Shown: positions 39,263 to 48,137 of the stretch, piece by piece | Numbering within the stretch: the first letter of the stretch is position 1 | Layout: every line of letters starts with the position of its first letter | Source of the DNA: Salisapilia sapeloensis | Lineage: Eukaryota; Oomycota; Peronosporomycetes; Peronosporales; Salisapiliaceae | Length of the DNA: 50,971 nt | Assembly: GCA_023334545.1 (NCBI GenBank) | Contig: JAADVB010000131.1 | Location: 1 to 50,971 of the forward strand | Direction of reading: 5' to 3' | Translations under genes and position numbers: made by a program | Notes under the pieces: model-generated | What the model saw: the letters and a program-made list of their open reading frames with translations, nothing else | Told to the model about the DNA's origin: nothing | Database searches by the model: none

Positions 39263-40537
39263 ATGGCGCATCTCGGCCATGCCGATGACGATCTGCTTGG
39301 CGACCTGCTGAATTTGTTGGATAGCGAAGAAGCGTACCAGCAACATCCGAACCTACACAGCTACTTCCACGCGACTCCATGCGCCGTCAGAGGCTACGAC
39401 AGCCCGGAGAAAACGACCCCTAATAGTACCCAAGGTAGTCATCCCAAGCAGCGCAATGCCAGCCGCGATCGAAAGGTGCAGGAGCTTCGGTCGCTACGCA
39501 ATGAGGTTTCTCAATTGCAAGCCACGAGGGAACAACTGGAGCAACGCAAGAAGCAGCTCCAATCCGTTCGCGGTCATGGAAAAATCGAAGATTCGTGGCA
39601 GGTGACAGCCGTCACGCAGTTTGATTATCGGAAGAAGAGCGAGGAGCTGAACCAGCAGCTCAAAGGCGCTGTGGAAGCCCAGGAGAAACTACTTAAGTCC
39701 CTCCAGTCTCTCGTTCCGCCGGGAGTTTTCTCCGAACTCACGACCGTGCGAGACTGCGGCCAAGTCCCTCGGAACTGCCTCGATCGAAAGGAGGAGTATG
39801 CCTTGTGTACGCACATCGCCAAGACGCAGCAGACGTATGAGCACATTCAATTTATCTTGTCATCCGCCAAGAACGAGGACGACGCAGAGCAGTTGCGGAA
39901 GCGAAAGACCGAGTACAGCAACGGCCGATTGCTCTTGGAGGTAGTCGACACGAGTGACTTTCCACGTAGTATCAACGCCTGCGGGCGGGCGCTGTGGGAG
40001 ACGGTCATGAAGGACTTGAAGGCGCATTTTTATATCGGCTTTGGCGACCAAGCCGACGTGCAGGACGAGACGGTTGCCATAAGATTCCGTAGTCGATACA
40101 GAGCAATAGCAAAGGAAGAGGTAGGTGTCATCCGATGCTACCAGGATTACACGCAGGACGGTCGCAATCGGGTCGTGATGATCTGGACTGGTACCGTGAC
40201 GGGCGACCGCGTGCTGGACGGCATGACCGCAAAGGAGACGTGGGTGTGCATGCTGGAGGAGGACGAGGAGAATCCTGGGAGCCGGACAAAGTTCAAGAGT
40301 CTAGTGGAGCTGACGATCGTGAATGAGTACGGCGGGTCCGAGTCTGGATACGGAGAGGACGGCGGTCGAGCGCTCGTGAGCTCGTACGAAAAGTACATGG
40401 ACAGCATGGTCGCTCGGATGAAGTCGACGTCGATCTCGGAGGCCGAGACGTCGCATCCATCGATTCCGCAGTTCTACCTTTTCTGCCACTTTGGCCACGA
40501 GTCGAGCGAGCCGCCGACGTTGCCGGAAGTAGTCTAA
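39263..40537 (+). CDS. bZIP-like / START-like putative regulator, copy 3
   Basis: A 424-residue protein. An acidic start (DDDLLGDLLNLLDSEEA) precedes the motif NASRDRKVQELRSLR and a coiled coil (NEVSQLQATREQLEQRKKQ). The shared second helix is SWQVTAVTQFDYRKKSEELN, and a START-like C-terminal half follows with INACGRALWETVM, AIRFRSRYRAIAKEE and DGRNRVVMIWTGTVTG. It is followed in tandem on the same strand by copy 4 about 100 bp later, with which it is clearly more similar than with copies 1 and 2. A local duplication is the simplest explanation. Promoter is probably the 247-bp interval shared with the RING/CXC gene. Confidence 0.77.
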   Translation: MAHLGHADDDLLGDLLNLLDSEEAYQQHPNLHSYFHATPCAVRGYDSPEKTTPNSTQGSHPKQRNASRDRKVQELRSLRNEVSQLQATREQLEQRKKQLQSVRGHGKIEDSWQVTAVTQFDYRKKSEELNQQLKGAVEAQEKLLKSLQSLVPPGVFSELTTVRDCGQVPRNCLDRKEEYALCTHIAKTQQTYEHIQFILSSAKNEDDAEQLRKRKTEYSNGRLLLEVVDTSDFPRSINACGRALWETVMKDLKAHFYIGFGDQADVQDETVAIRFRSRYRAIAKEEVGVIRCYQDYTQDGRNRVVMIWTGTVTGDRVLDGMTAKETWVCMLEEDEENPGSRTKFKSLVELTIVNEYGGSESGYGEDGGRALVSSYEKYMDSMVARMKSTSISEAETSHPSIPQFYLFCHFGHESSEPPTLPEVV

Positions 40538-40640
40538 GGAGAAATTGATCGTGACGTTTATTGGCTCTGCGTTTCGTGTTTCAAAGCATATGTTCGGTAC
40601 TTCTGGGGCGATTTCGAACTTGATTTGACCTGCCGCGACG

Positions 40641-41843
40641 ATGGAAGCAGCGAACGATGACACTATTTTCCAGCACCTCCTCCGACTCATGGTCACGGAC
40701 GCAGGCCACGAGCAGCTACCCGCGATCTATGCCCAGGACTCCGCCGATGACGAAACCGTCACGGACTCGGGCGCTGACACGCAAATGACGAAAAGGAAGT
40801 GCGCTCGCACGAGCAAGAATCGCAGTCGAGAACGTATGGTAGAGGAGCTCAAGACCCTTCGGGCCGAGTCCAAGGAGCTTGAAATGAGCAAGTGCAAGCT
40901 CGAGCGACGGAACAGGGAGCTCCGGAGCGCGTACGAGCACGGGAGGGAAGACGAGTCGTGGCAGCTGACGGCGGTCGGACAGTTCGATAAACGCAAGCAG
41001 AGCGAGCGCGACAATCGCTATCTGAGGCAGGCTGTGGAAGCCCAGCAACGACTCTTGGAATCCCTCGGCGCATTCCTACCTCCCGACGTGTACAATGGTC
41101 TACTCGCGAACCAGGATAATGGCTTGGTGTCTCGCAAGTGTCTGAGCAGGAGGGAGGAAGTGGCACTGACGTCGTTCATGGCGCAGGTCCACAAGACGTA
41201 CGACCGCGTGCGCTCATCCCTGCCGTTCATCTCGACGCAAGAGCACAAGCGTCAAAAGACCGAGTTCCATGGCAACACCTTGCACGTCGAGATCGCTGAC
41301 ACGTGCGGTCTGGGGTACACGATCGACAGGTGTGCGACGGCCGTGTGGGATACGACAATGGCCGACATTGGTGCTCGCGACTGTTTCTCGTGGATGAAAC
41401 TGGAGGACGAAGTCGAAGTCTTGCGGCGTCGTTCGAGATACCGACCGATAGCGGAGGACGAAGTTGCCGTGTTCAAGACCTTTAAAGATGAAACGCAAGA
41501 CGGTCGTAAGCGGTTCTTTATGATCTGGGAAGGATACGTCACAGGCGCGTTCGCGTTGGAAGGCATGACTGCGCGAGAGGCGTGGATCTACATGCTCGTA
41601 GAGGATTCGAGCGGGAGCACGCACTTTAGCTACGTCGTAGAACTGCACGTGAACGACGAGTGGGGCGGATGCGGCCGTGGCCTGGGCACCGACGGCGACC
41701 AGGCGCTGATGGAGTCTTGCGAAAAGTACATGGATCGAATGATGGGCCGCATGAAAGCTTCTCTCGAGTACAACACCGTGAGCAGCCACCACCCTCCTCC
41801 CTACTGGCTGTTCTGTCGCCAGGGGCAAGATGCGCTGGCGTAG
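40641..41843 (+). CDS. bZIP-like / START-like putative regulator, copy 4
   Basis: A 400-residue paralogue of the preceding gene. It has a basic stretch (KRKCARTSKNRSRERMVEELKTLR), a coiled coil (AESKELEMSKCKLERRN), the helix SWQLTAVGQFDKRKQSERDN, and a START-like C-terminal half with IDRCATAVWDTTM, LRRRSRYRPIAEDE and DGRKRFFMIWEGYVTG. The N-terminal acidic stretch is weaker than in copy 3 (HLLRLMVTDAG). The tandem spacing of 103 bp leaves a very short promoter. Role as for the family: a putative nuclear regulator, not demonstrated. Confidence 0.77.
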   Translation: MEAANDDTIFQHLLRLMVTDAGHEQLPAIYAQDSADDETVTDSGADTQMTKRKCARTSKNRSRERMVEELKTLRAESKELEMSKCKLERRNRELRSAYEHGREDESWQLTAVGQFDKRKQSERDNRYLRQAVEAQQRLLESLGAFLPPDVYNGLLANQDNGLVSRKCLSRREEVALTSFMAQVHKTYDRVRSSLPFISTQEHKRQKTEFHGNTLHVEIADTCGLGYTIDRCATAVWDTTMADIGARDCFSWMKLEDEVEVLRRRSRYRPIAEDEVAVFKTFKDETQDGRKRFFMIWEGYVTGAFALEGMTAREAWIYMLVEDSSGSTHFSYVVELHVNDEWGGCGRGLGTDGDQALMESCEKYMDRMMGRMKASLEYNTVSSHHPPPYWLFCRQGQDALA

Positions 41844-41954
41844 TAAGGGTCGGTGTGTCTGATTTGTGTGCGCCCGTTGGAGATTTCCCTTACAAGAAAA
41901 ACATGCAGTAATTTTCGCTTGATAAATCAGTCTGCCTCCTACTTGCCAGGCCTC

Positions 41955-43166
41955 ATGCCGAACAAGAAGAGCTCGAGCGCGTCGGCCGCCAAGCCCAAGA
42001 AGAACAGGAAGGGGAAAGGAAAGGACAAGCCAAAGGAGGACGAGCACGACTTCTCCATCAAGTCGCTCCTTCCTTTCCACAAGAACCACGACGAGGAATT
42101 CACGCTCGCGAATGCCAAGCAGCCGGGAGACTTGAGATACGCCGAGAGCCTGTTCTACTCCAACTTGGACCAGTTCGAAGGCTACAGGAACTACTTTAAG
42201 AACTACGACACGGAGATTGCACGAGAGATCCAGACCAAGGCCAATGGCAAGAACAAGGCCAAGTTCCGAGACTACATCACCAAGACCTTTGGGCCGCTGG
42301 AGCACCCGACCAAGTGTCGGAAGCAGGACCTCGTGGACATTTGCATCACCTCTGCTTGTGTCTCGAAGTACGGCCTCGAGTTCCTCGAGAAAAAGTACAA
42401 GCGAGGGAAGCTGGACAAGCTGTCGAATCCGGCGCTCACGACCGAAAACTTGAGGAAGCCTGGCGAGCAGAACAAGTGCAGGGACAAGTCCAACGCAGCC
42501 AATAAAAAACAGATGCAGGCAGCTCACTACCTCGGTCTGGAGGTCATGCAGAAACTCAACGACACGCTAGACCCCGAGCACAGGGTCGGTCTGGAGCCTC
42601 TCCGGACGATTTTGAACACCCCAAGCAACTTGCGGCTCGTCCAGGCGCGAACGAACTTGGTCTTTCACAAGGAAGTCGACTCGATGCTCGTGGAGGCGGG
42701 TGTGAATGGAGAGAAGCCAGAGGTGAACAGCAAGCAGTACGATCGTCTGGTGCAGGTGGCCAAGAGGGCCCAGGCGCAGACCTTCCAGGACGCCATGATC
42801 GACGCGAATGGGCACTACCTCTATGCGAAACTCAGGGACACGTTCAAGCAGTTTGATGTGGGGACGCGAGAGCCTGTGTGGAAGACCAAGCAGGACTGCA
42901 AAGAGCTAAAGTATCCGCGCTTGTACCACGGTCGCATCCGGAAGAAGAAGAAGAAGGACGAGGAGGAGGAGGAGGAAGAGAAGGGCAAGGGCGGGCCGAA
43001 GGTGAAGCTTGGAAAGAGCAAGAGCAAGGGTCGGAACGTCCCGACGAGATCTCATTTGGGCAACCAGAATGGCGACAAGGACAAGAAGAAGAAGAAAGGC
43101 AAGAAGGGCGAGACCAACGGCAGTGCTCCTGCGGAGAAGAAACACCATAAATGCATTCTAATGTAG
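41955..43166 (+). CDS. Lys-rich protein with polybasic tail and CaaX box, unknown function
   Basis: A 403-residue protein that I do not recognise. The N-terminus (1-35) is Lys/Ser-rich. The middle (about 40-320) is a mainly helical globular region with a few cysteines and no known motif (for example LFYSNLDQFEGYRNYFKNYD, DLVDICITSACVSKYGLEFL). From about 322 there are alternating poly-Lys and poly-Glu runs, then a long Lys/Gly tail that ends HHKCILM. CILM fits a CaaX prenylation box directly behind a polybasic stretch, the membrane-anchoring design of K-Ras4B and similar proteins. The start is the ATG at 41955 (MPNKKS); the frame is open a little upstream without an ATG. It follows bZIP-like copy 4 by 111 bp. 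Confidence 0.7.
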   Translation: MPNKKSSSASAAKPKKNRKGKGKDKPKEDEHDFSIKSLLPFHKNHDEEFTLANAKQPGDLRYAESLFYSNLDQFEGYRNYFKNYDTEIAREIQTKANGKNKAKFRDYITKTFGPLEHPTKCRKQDLVDICITSACVSKYGLEFLEKKYKRGKLDKLSNPALTTENLRKPGEQNKCRDKSNAANKKQMQAAHYLGLEVMQKLNDTLDPEHRVGLEPLRTILNTPSNLRLVQARTNLVFHKEVDSMLVEAGVNGEKPEVNSKQYDRLVQVAKRAQAQTFQDAMIDANGHYLYAKLRDTFKQFDVGTREPVWKTKQDCKELKYPRLYHGRIRKKKKKDEEEEEEEKGKGGPKVKLGKSKSKGRNVPTRSHLGNQNGDKDKKKKKGKKGETNGSAPAEKKHHKCILM

Positions 43167-43988
43167 ATCTGTTTTATTCATACGAGGCTGTTTGTTTGTG
43201 CGATTGCGACGGAGACGTGGCTTGCTGGAAGGTAGGAAGCTACAGATCTGGTCCTCCGAGTGCGTCTGTTCGTACTGGTTGATGCAAACGCTTGTGAGTC
43301 AGCAGTTGGAAACATAGCGACAAGACGGCAAAAGGTCCACAGCGAACAACTTGTCTACTTCCAAAAGACTTTAGAGAGCAGAGTCGATGTCTCAGCGGGA
43401 ATTGCGTGTTCAAGAGTGGGAGTCGTCGTCAGGTCAATTGCGCGAATAGCTACCTGCCTTTCAACTGCCAATGCCTTTGGCGCTGGAGCGGATAAACTGG
43501 TGTGGTCAGTGTTGGCAGCGAGAAATAACCTTTCGACCAAATGACTAGTAGACGTACGTATGCTTCAATCCAATGTGTCCATCTTCCGAAGCCCATGGAT
43601 AACGCTGCAAGTAGAAAAAGGACGAAAATAAACATGCACATTCGTATGCCTTATTGACAAGCTACACCCTAGCATCTCAAATGCAAAATTTTCACTTCGC
43701 CCTTCGTCTATCTTCTAACAAAGCACGGCATGACTGGTTCCACGAAGAGCGTCCGGACAGAGCACCTCGTTCGAATTGACTTGGACCACGCAAGCGAGCT
43801 CTGGGTGCCATGCAGTGATAGTCGCGGCATGGACCAAAAGCCTACGCTGTGGACGAAACTCATGGCCAAAGTGGTCGCATTACGACTCTTTATGGCTTCT
43901 GTGTACGATGCAACGGACAAGAGCTAGGATGCGGTAGGAGAGGAATTGTAAAGTAAAATGAATGCAACTTTAAAAATGATGCTCAATT
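43167..43988. other. Intergenic between the CaaX gene and IFT22
   Basis: About 820 bp containing the convergent 3' ends. A minus-strand frame at 43450-43641 (63 codons, ATG start) begins with a hydrophobic stretch (MCMFIFVLFLLAALSMGF) like a signal peptide, but the same bases read as a polypyrimidine tract ending in CAG, so it may be chance. A plus-strand frame at 43730-43927 (65 codons) shows nothing recognisable. Confidence 0.4.
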
Positions 43989-44589
43989 TCATTTACGACT
44001 TTGTTTGGTTACTCTGTCCATGAATTGGTCAAAGGCACTCTTCAGCACTGTTGGCGCGTCTGCATTTGTCTGGATGACGTTTGTGCCTGGTGGAAACTTG
44101 ATTTTCTTCCCAACGTCTCCGTCCTCGACCGGATCTCGCTGGTGCTGAAACACCAGGCAGTGCTGGATATTCGGAGACTGGACGAACCACTCGACCCATA
44201 GCGTGATTTCGCTCTCGTGGCTGTGAGACGATGGGTCGTACACGACGACGACAGCATTCACGTCCTTCAAGATGGCTGGCCAACACGTTTCATACCTATA
44301 CAAGAGTAAGTTGGGCTCAAGTCTCGTACTAGATTAGGCAAACGCACATTTGGTCTCCAGAGACATCCCACAGCTCAATACTGCGGTTTGCCTTGTCCAT
44401 TTCTAGGATCCGGACACCGACAGTTGGGACATACTGTTCGGATAACTGGAGTCGATCAGTGTGTTCGCTCAGGAAATTCGCAATCTATCCGCAAGTGAGT
44501 AAACCAAGCGGACTGATGCATAACAGAATAGCTACCGTGGTCTTTCCGCTTTCCTTCGGTCCGGCAACAAGTACTTTGATCGGCGCCAT
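43989..44589 (-). CDS. IFT22: Intraflagellar transport protein 22 (Rab-like)
   Basis: Three exons on the minus strand, 44536-44589, 44348-44484 and 43989-44295, joined across introns of 51 and 52 nt (GT-AG), give 165 residues (human IFT22 185). The P-loop GPKESGKT lies at residues 10-17, the switch-II equivalent is LWDVSGD, and the following block YETCWPAILKDVNAVVVVYD closely matches the IFT22/RABL5 family. The NKxD guanine-specificity motif is absent, as in IFT22 generally, where the segment reads FQHQRD. It is a subunit of the IFT-B complex and acts in flagellum assembly. Its start codon lies 85 bp from that of MED10 in the opposite direction. Confidence 0.9.
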
Positions 44590-44674
44590 CTCGTCGCTGG
44601 CTTAAACGGCGTTTGAGGATCCGTTTTTCATAGTCAGAAAGCGTATGAAAGAGGAATAAAAAAGACAAGAAAGC

Positions 44675-45361
44675 ATGAGCTCAGGCGAGAAAAAATCGAC
44701 CGGCAGTGCGTCTCCTTCACCCGAGTCTGCGCTCCACGAAGAGCTCGAGGATGAAGAGACGAAGGAGTTTATGCCAGACCCGGAGCCTGTGAGCCACACG
44801 GAGGCTGCCGCAACAGAGACATCCGAGGCGCAGGTGAGCAACTCGCCCTACCTGACGCCATTCACGCCGTTTCAGACGCCGTCCGCAGCCAAAACGCCGA
44901 CGAACGCTCCTTCAGCCGGTCCGAGGAAGCAAGCGAAGAAGACGCCTACCTCTTCTCCTTCTGCTGCGGCGGAGGTGGTGAAGGAAGAGGAGCTGGGACA
45001 AGACCTGCCGACGGATTTGGTCGAGCACCTCGTGGCGAACATTGAAAACCTGGACGCGTTGATATATAATGTGGAGAACTTTAGTGCCGACCAGCTGACG
45101 AGCGTCCAGAAGCAGGTGAACGAGTACGTTCGACTGCTGCAGCAGATTGATAGTAGTGCCGCGAATTACCACGCGTCGATTCCGGTCGAGGTCCTGGAAA
45201 TGCTGGACGGTGAGACGGATACGAATCCAGAGCTGTTCACCAAGTCGCAGCTCGAGCGCTGTGAGGAGGAGAGCTCATCTGCTCGCGTCAAGATCGATTC
45301 GCTAGGCCTGCTTAAGAGCACGCTGGACGGAGGGTTGCAAGATTTAAGTCAAAATCAGTAA
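44675..45361 (+). CDS. MED10: Mediator complex subunit 10
   Basis: A 228-residue protein. The N-terminal 105 residues are Ser/Pro/Glu-rich and disordered (SNSPYLTPFTPFQTPS). The MED10 domain lies at about 108-225: DLVEHLVANIENLDALIYNV, LTSVQKQVNEYVRLLQQID, IPVEVLEMLDGETDTNPELFTKS and ARVKIDSLGLLKSTL follow the family's helical pattern. MED10 is in the middle module of Mediator and is needed for activator-dependent Pol II transcription. The disordered extension is longer than in yeast or human. It is divergent from IFT22 over an 85-bp interval and convergent with the next gene (112 bp between stops). Confidence 0.88.
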   Translation: MSSGEKKSTGSASPSPESALHEELEDEETKEFMPDPEPVSHTEAAATETSEAQVSNSPYLTPFTPFQTPSAAKTPTNAPSAGPRKQAKKTPTSSPSAAAEVVKEEELGQDLPTDLVEHLVANIENLDALIYNVENFSADQLTSVQKQVNEYVRLLQQIDSSAANYHASIPVEVLEMLDGETDTNPELFTKSQLERCEEESSSARVKIDSLGLLKSTLDGGLQDLSQNQ

Positions 45362-45473
45362 TTTGAATCCTCTATTTACTTTCCGGAAAAACGATCCTGC
45401 AACCTCTTTCCTCACTCACCCCACTAAACGGATGACATGGTAATATCAAAAAAGCAAAAAGACATCTACAACA

Positions 45474-46904
45474 TCAGGCGGCCGTGACCTCGGCGTTCAT
45501 CGGCTGGGCCTTGGTCTCCGCCTCCTTATCCAGCCCCTGGCCGCTCGCGCCCTCCGAGCTCTGGACACCGTTCTCGTTCGAACCGGACGCCTGCGGCATG
45601 ATCTCTAGTTTTAATCGGTTCTGCAGACCAGGGGACGCCTGATTGTACTGGTTCATCTGACGCATGTACCCGTTCTGGTCGTAGTTATTCTCCATGATCG
45701 GCGTCGGCAGTTGGTACCCGCCGTTGCCGTACGCGATCGGAGACACACCGCCGTTGCCGAGCGTGGATGGCGTGTGGCCCGTGCCAGGGTATTTGTAGCC
45801 ATTGTTCGAGTTCAGGAACGCTTCCAAGTCTTCTGACACGTCTCCTCCGGCGCCTTGCTGGTACGAGAACAGATTCGGCGTCGACACGAGCGAGTTGCCC
45901 GTTGGCGTGACACCCAGTGCCAAATAGTTGCTGTTCCCTTTCGATGTGCTTCGGGAGAAACTGGGCGGACCGTTGGCCAAGATGGAGTTCATGAAGCTCG
46001 TGGGTGTCTGGGCTGTCGAGGTGTTGACGCCGCTCTGGTTGGTCATGGCCAGCACCGACGGCAGTTGAGAGTTATCAATCTGTGGACTGGGGAGACCCAT
46101 GAGCAGGCTAAAGTCATGCGAACGAGGCGTTGGGAAGCCGTTCGTGCCCAACGGAGTCCGGATGCTGACCTTCTGAGGCATCTGCGGGGCGTTCTGGGTG
46201 GGCACGTTGATTTTCAACGGCAGTCCAAACGGTCCACCCGGATTGCCGTTCTGGCTGTTTGGTGCAGAAGAAGACGGAGGCTGGTTCTGCTGCAGCAGCT
46301 GTGCGTGGTGGAACTGCTCCTGCTTCCACATTTGTTGTTTTTGCAACTCCTCCCGCTTCTTGGAGCTCAGGCGGCCTCCCTTGCTAATGTTCAGCTCCGG
46401 CACTGCTTCTCCGTGCGCACGGAGCTCCATGGCATGACGGAAGCAAATGTTTCCAGAGTGCTGGGCCGTCTTCCCGCAGCCCTCGACGCGGCATTCGTGG
46501 CCGTGCGAGTGGCGGTTGCAGAGCCCTCCTGCACGCGCATGTTGCACGCAGTTCTCTACTTTGCACCTTCGGCCGCCTCCATGGCGCACGCACTTTTGTC
46601 TGGCGTGGGCCTGCTTGGAGCAGCCTTCGACGATGCAAAAGCGCTTGACGACAAAGCCGCCGTGTTGCAGACAGAATCCTCCTCCACGAGCGTGCGCCTC
46701 GCAATTGTCAGCCTGACACTGCTTTTTTCCGCCATGGCGCACGCATAGCTTTCGGGCATAGACTTGGTTGGTGCAGTTGGGGACGCAGCACTGCCTCCGG
46801 TTTTTATGGAAGGCGCATTTGGTGGTTCCGTCGACGGCCATGTTGTCGCAGTCGTTGAACCTGCATTTCTTGGCGTCTTTCGCGACGTCGGCGTCCGTGG
46901 TCAT
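45474..46904 (-). CDS. WRKY19-like zinc-finger repeat protein
   Basis: A 476-residue protein. The N-terminal 160 residues hold about six tandem copies of a small Cys/His repeat, C-x4-C-x(8-12)-C-x2-H, usually followed by GG: CRFNDCDN, CCVPNCTNQVYARKLCVRHGG, CQADNCEAHARGGGFCLQHGG, CIVEGCSKQAHARQKCVRHGG, CKVENCVQHARAGGLCNRH and CRVEGCGKTAQHSG. These match the WRKY19-like zinc-finger repeats found in many oomycete and plant proteins. The rest (about 165-476) is Gln/Asn/Pro/Ser-rich and disordered, as in transcription regulators. Nucleic-acid or protein binding is likely; DNA binding is not established. The ATG at 46904 is the first in frame. Confidence 0.82.
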   Translation of the reverse strand: MTTDADVAKDAKKCRFNDCDNMAVDGTTKCAFHKNRRQCCVPNCTNQVYARKLCVRHGGKKQCQADNCEAHARGGGFCLQHGGFVVKRFCIVEGCSKQAHARQKCVRHGGGRRCKVENCVQHARAGGLCNRHSHGHECRVEGCGKTAQHSGNICFRHAMELRAHGEAVPELNISKGGRLSSKKREELQKQQMWKQEQFHHAQLLQQNQPPSSSAPNSQNGNPGGPFGLPLKINVPTQNAPQMPQKVSIRTPLGTNGFPTPRSHDFSLLMGLPSPQIDNSQLPSVLAMTNQSGVNTSTAQTPTSFMNSILANGPPSFSRSTSKGNSNYLALGVTPTGNSLVSTPNLFSYQQGAGGDVSEDLEAFLNSNNGYKYPGTGHTPSTLGNGGVSPIAYGNGGYQLPTPIMENNYDQNGYMRQMNQYNQASPGLQNRLKLEIMPQASGSNENGVQSSEGASGQGLDKEAETKAQPMNAEVTAA

Positions 46905-48137
46905 CCTTGTTACTCGAACTAGGTTGGGGAGACGCGATGGGGATAAGATCGGTCGTCCGTCGAGGGGCTTGGGCGCAGCTTACAAAATGACGAATGAACG
47001 AACGAAAGGAAGTGGCATTCCGTGCATTCGGACTTTAGTGAAAAGACTCGGACTTTGGACATTTACTTACGATTCGTATGCTGACAGCCCTCGTCCCATC
47101 GTCGGTGAGGAAGAAAAAGGTCTTGTCGTTAGTATGCTACCCACTTTTCGTTCAATCGTACTGGCGTCAGCAAACAGGAGGTGGAATATGCTTCAACGAA
47201 CTTTAGCTCCGTCCACACTCGGACGAATGGAGACTTGCAGAGGCAAGAAGAGTAGACTGTTGCCAACGAAATGCAAGAGCCTTTTTGCTCAGGTCGAATC
47301 GCAAAGTTATAGACGCAGACACCGGACCAGAGCGTGCTAGTAGTCTTTGTAAGCCGTGGGCAGATGGAGAAATTACTCTACATAGAATGCGTGATAAAGT
47401 CTGGGCTGTGACTACTGCTTTTCCTGCCATACTGGATGGTTTGCACATCCTTTTCTTCACTCCCGTCGCGGTACATGGAAGCTGGTAACATCGATGTAAG
47501 CAATGGAGGCTGGCCATCAAGCTAAGGCAGCACCAGACTCGCATCGTCCGGTTGCGCGAGTGTACCCATTGTTGCTGAGATCTTGCCAGCGTCCTGGAGC
47601 ACTCGGGCAAAGTTGAAGCGCACGACCGTGCGAAACTTTTATCGCCGCGCGACTCGTCTGCTTTCTGCATCAGAGAGAGAGCTTTTTATATTTGCGACAC
47701 CTATCGAGTTATGAAAGGCGCTTTGGCGCCTACGAGACATCTCCGTGGCGTGCTTGACACTAGGCCGTTCAATGCGCCCAAGCTACTGTCCCTCCAAGCC
47801 CGTTTGGGTAAATCGACCGACCCGAAAGCTCGAGTTTCTTGACGCTGATCCGGCCAATGAGAAGGTAGCCACTTGAAGGTGTAGGTCATGAAAAAACCTC
47901 GCCTCGTGCGCATCTGCCATAGCTTTTCCACCGCAGTTCGTAAAAAACCTCACTGACTCGCGCCAAGCACGAGGAAAACGCATATCACCCGAAGCGGAGA
48001 AAACGTGGGTAGAACGGACTCTGTATCGACTGTAAAACTTGCTAACACGTCACTATGTCCACTTTGCAGATTGCACCGGCCGCATCCGCCACCACTGTAT
48101 TTTTTAAATTAGCATAGAACGTTAGGAACTTTCTGGG
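46905..48137. other. 1.2-kb intergenic, divergent promoter region
   Basis: Between the WRKY19-like gene (minus) and the CCT gene (plus). Open frames on both strands (for example minus 47203-47670, 155 codons) lack a recognisable domain and overlap other frames. A T-rich tract (near 48102) lies close to the CCT start. No repeat or RNA gene was recognised. Confidence 0.4.

Noticed and set aside
41214-42527. 437-codon minus-strand open frame spanning bZIP-like copy 4 and the CaaX gene
   Set aside because: It is a shadow: antisense to two well-supported genes, starts far from any promoter-like region and has no domain.
45855-46748. 297-codon plus-strand frame opposite the WRKY19-like gene
   Set aside because: Antisense shadow; no domain, and its apparent cysteine pattern is only the complement of the zinc repeats.
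47203-47670. Minus-strand 155-codon frame as a gene
   Set aside because: It has an ATG but no domain; composition looks non-coding and it shares its bases with equally long frames on the other strand.
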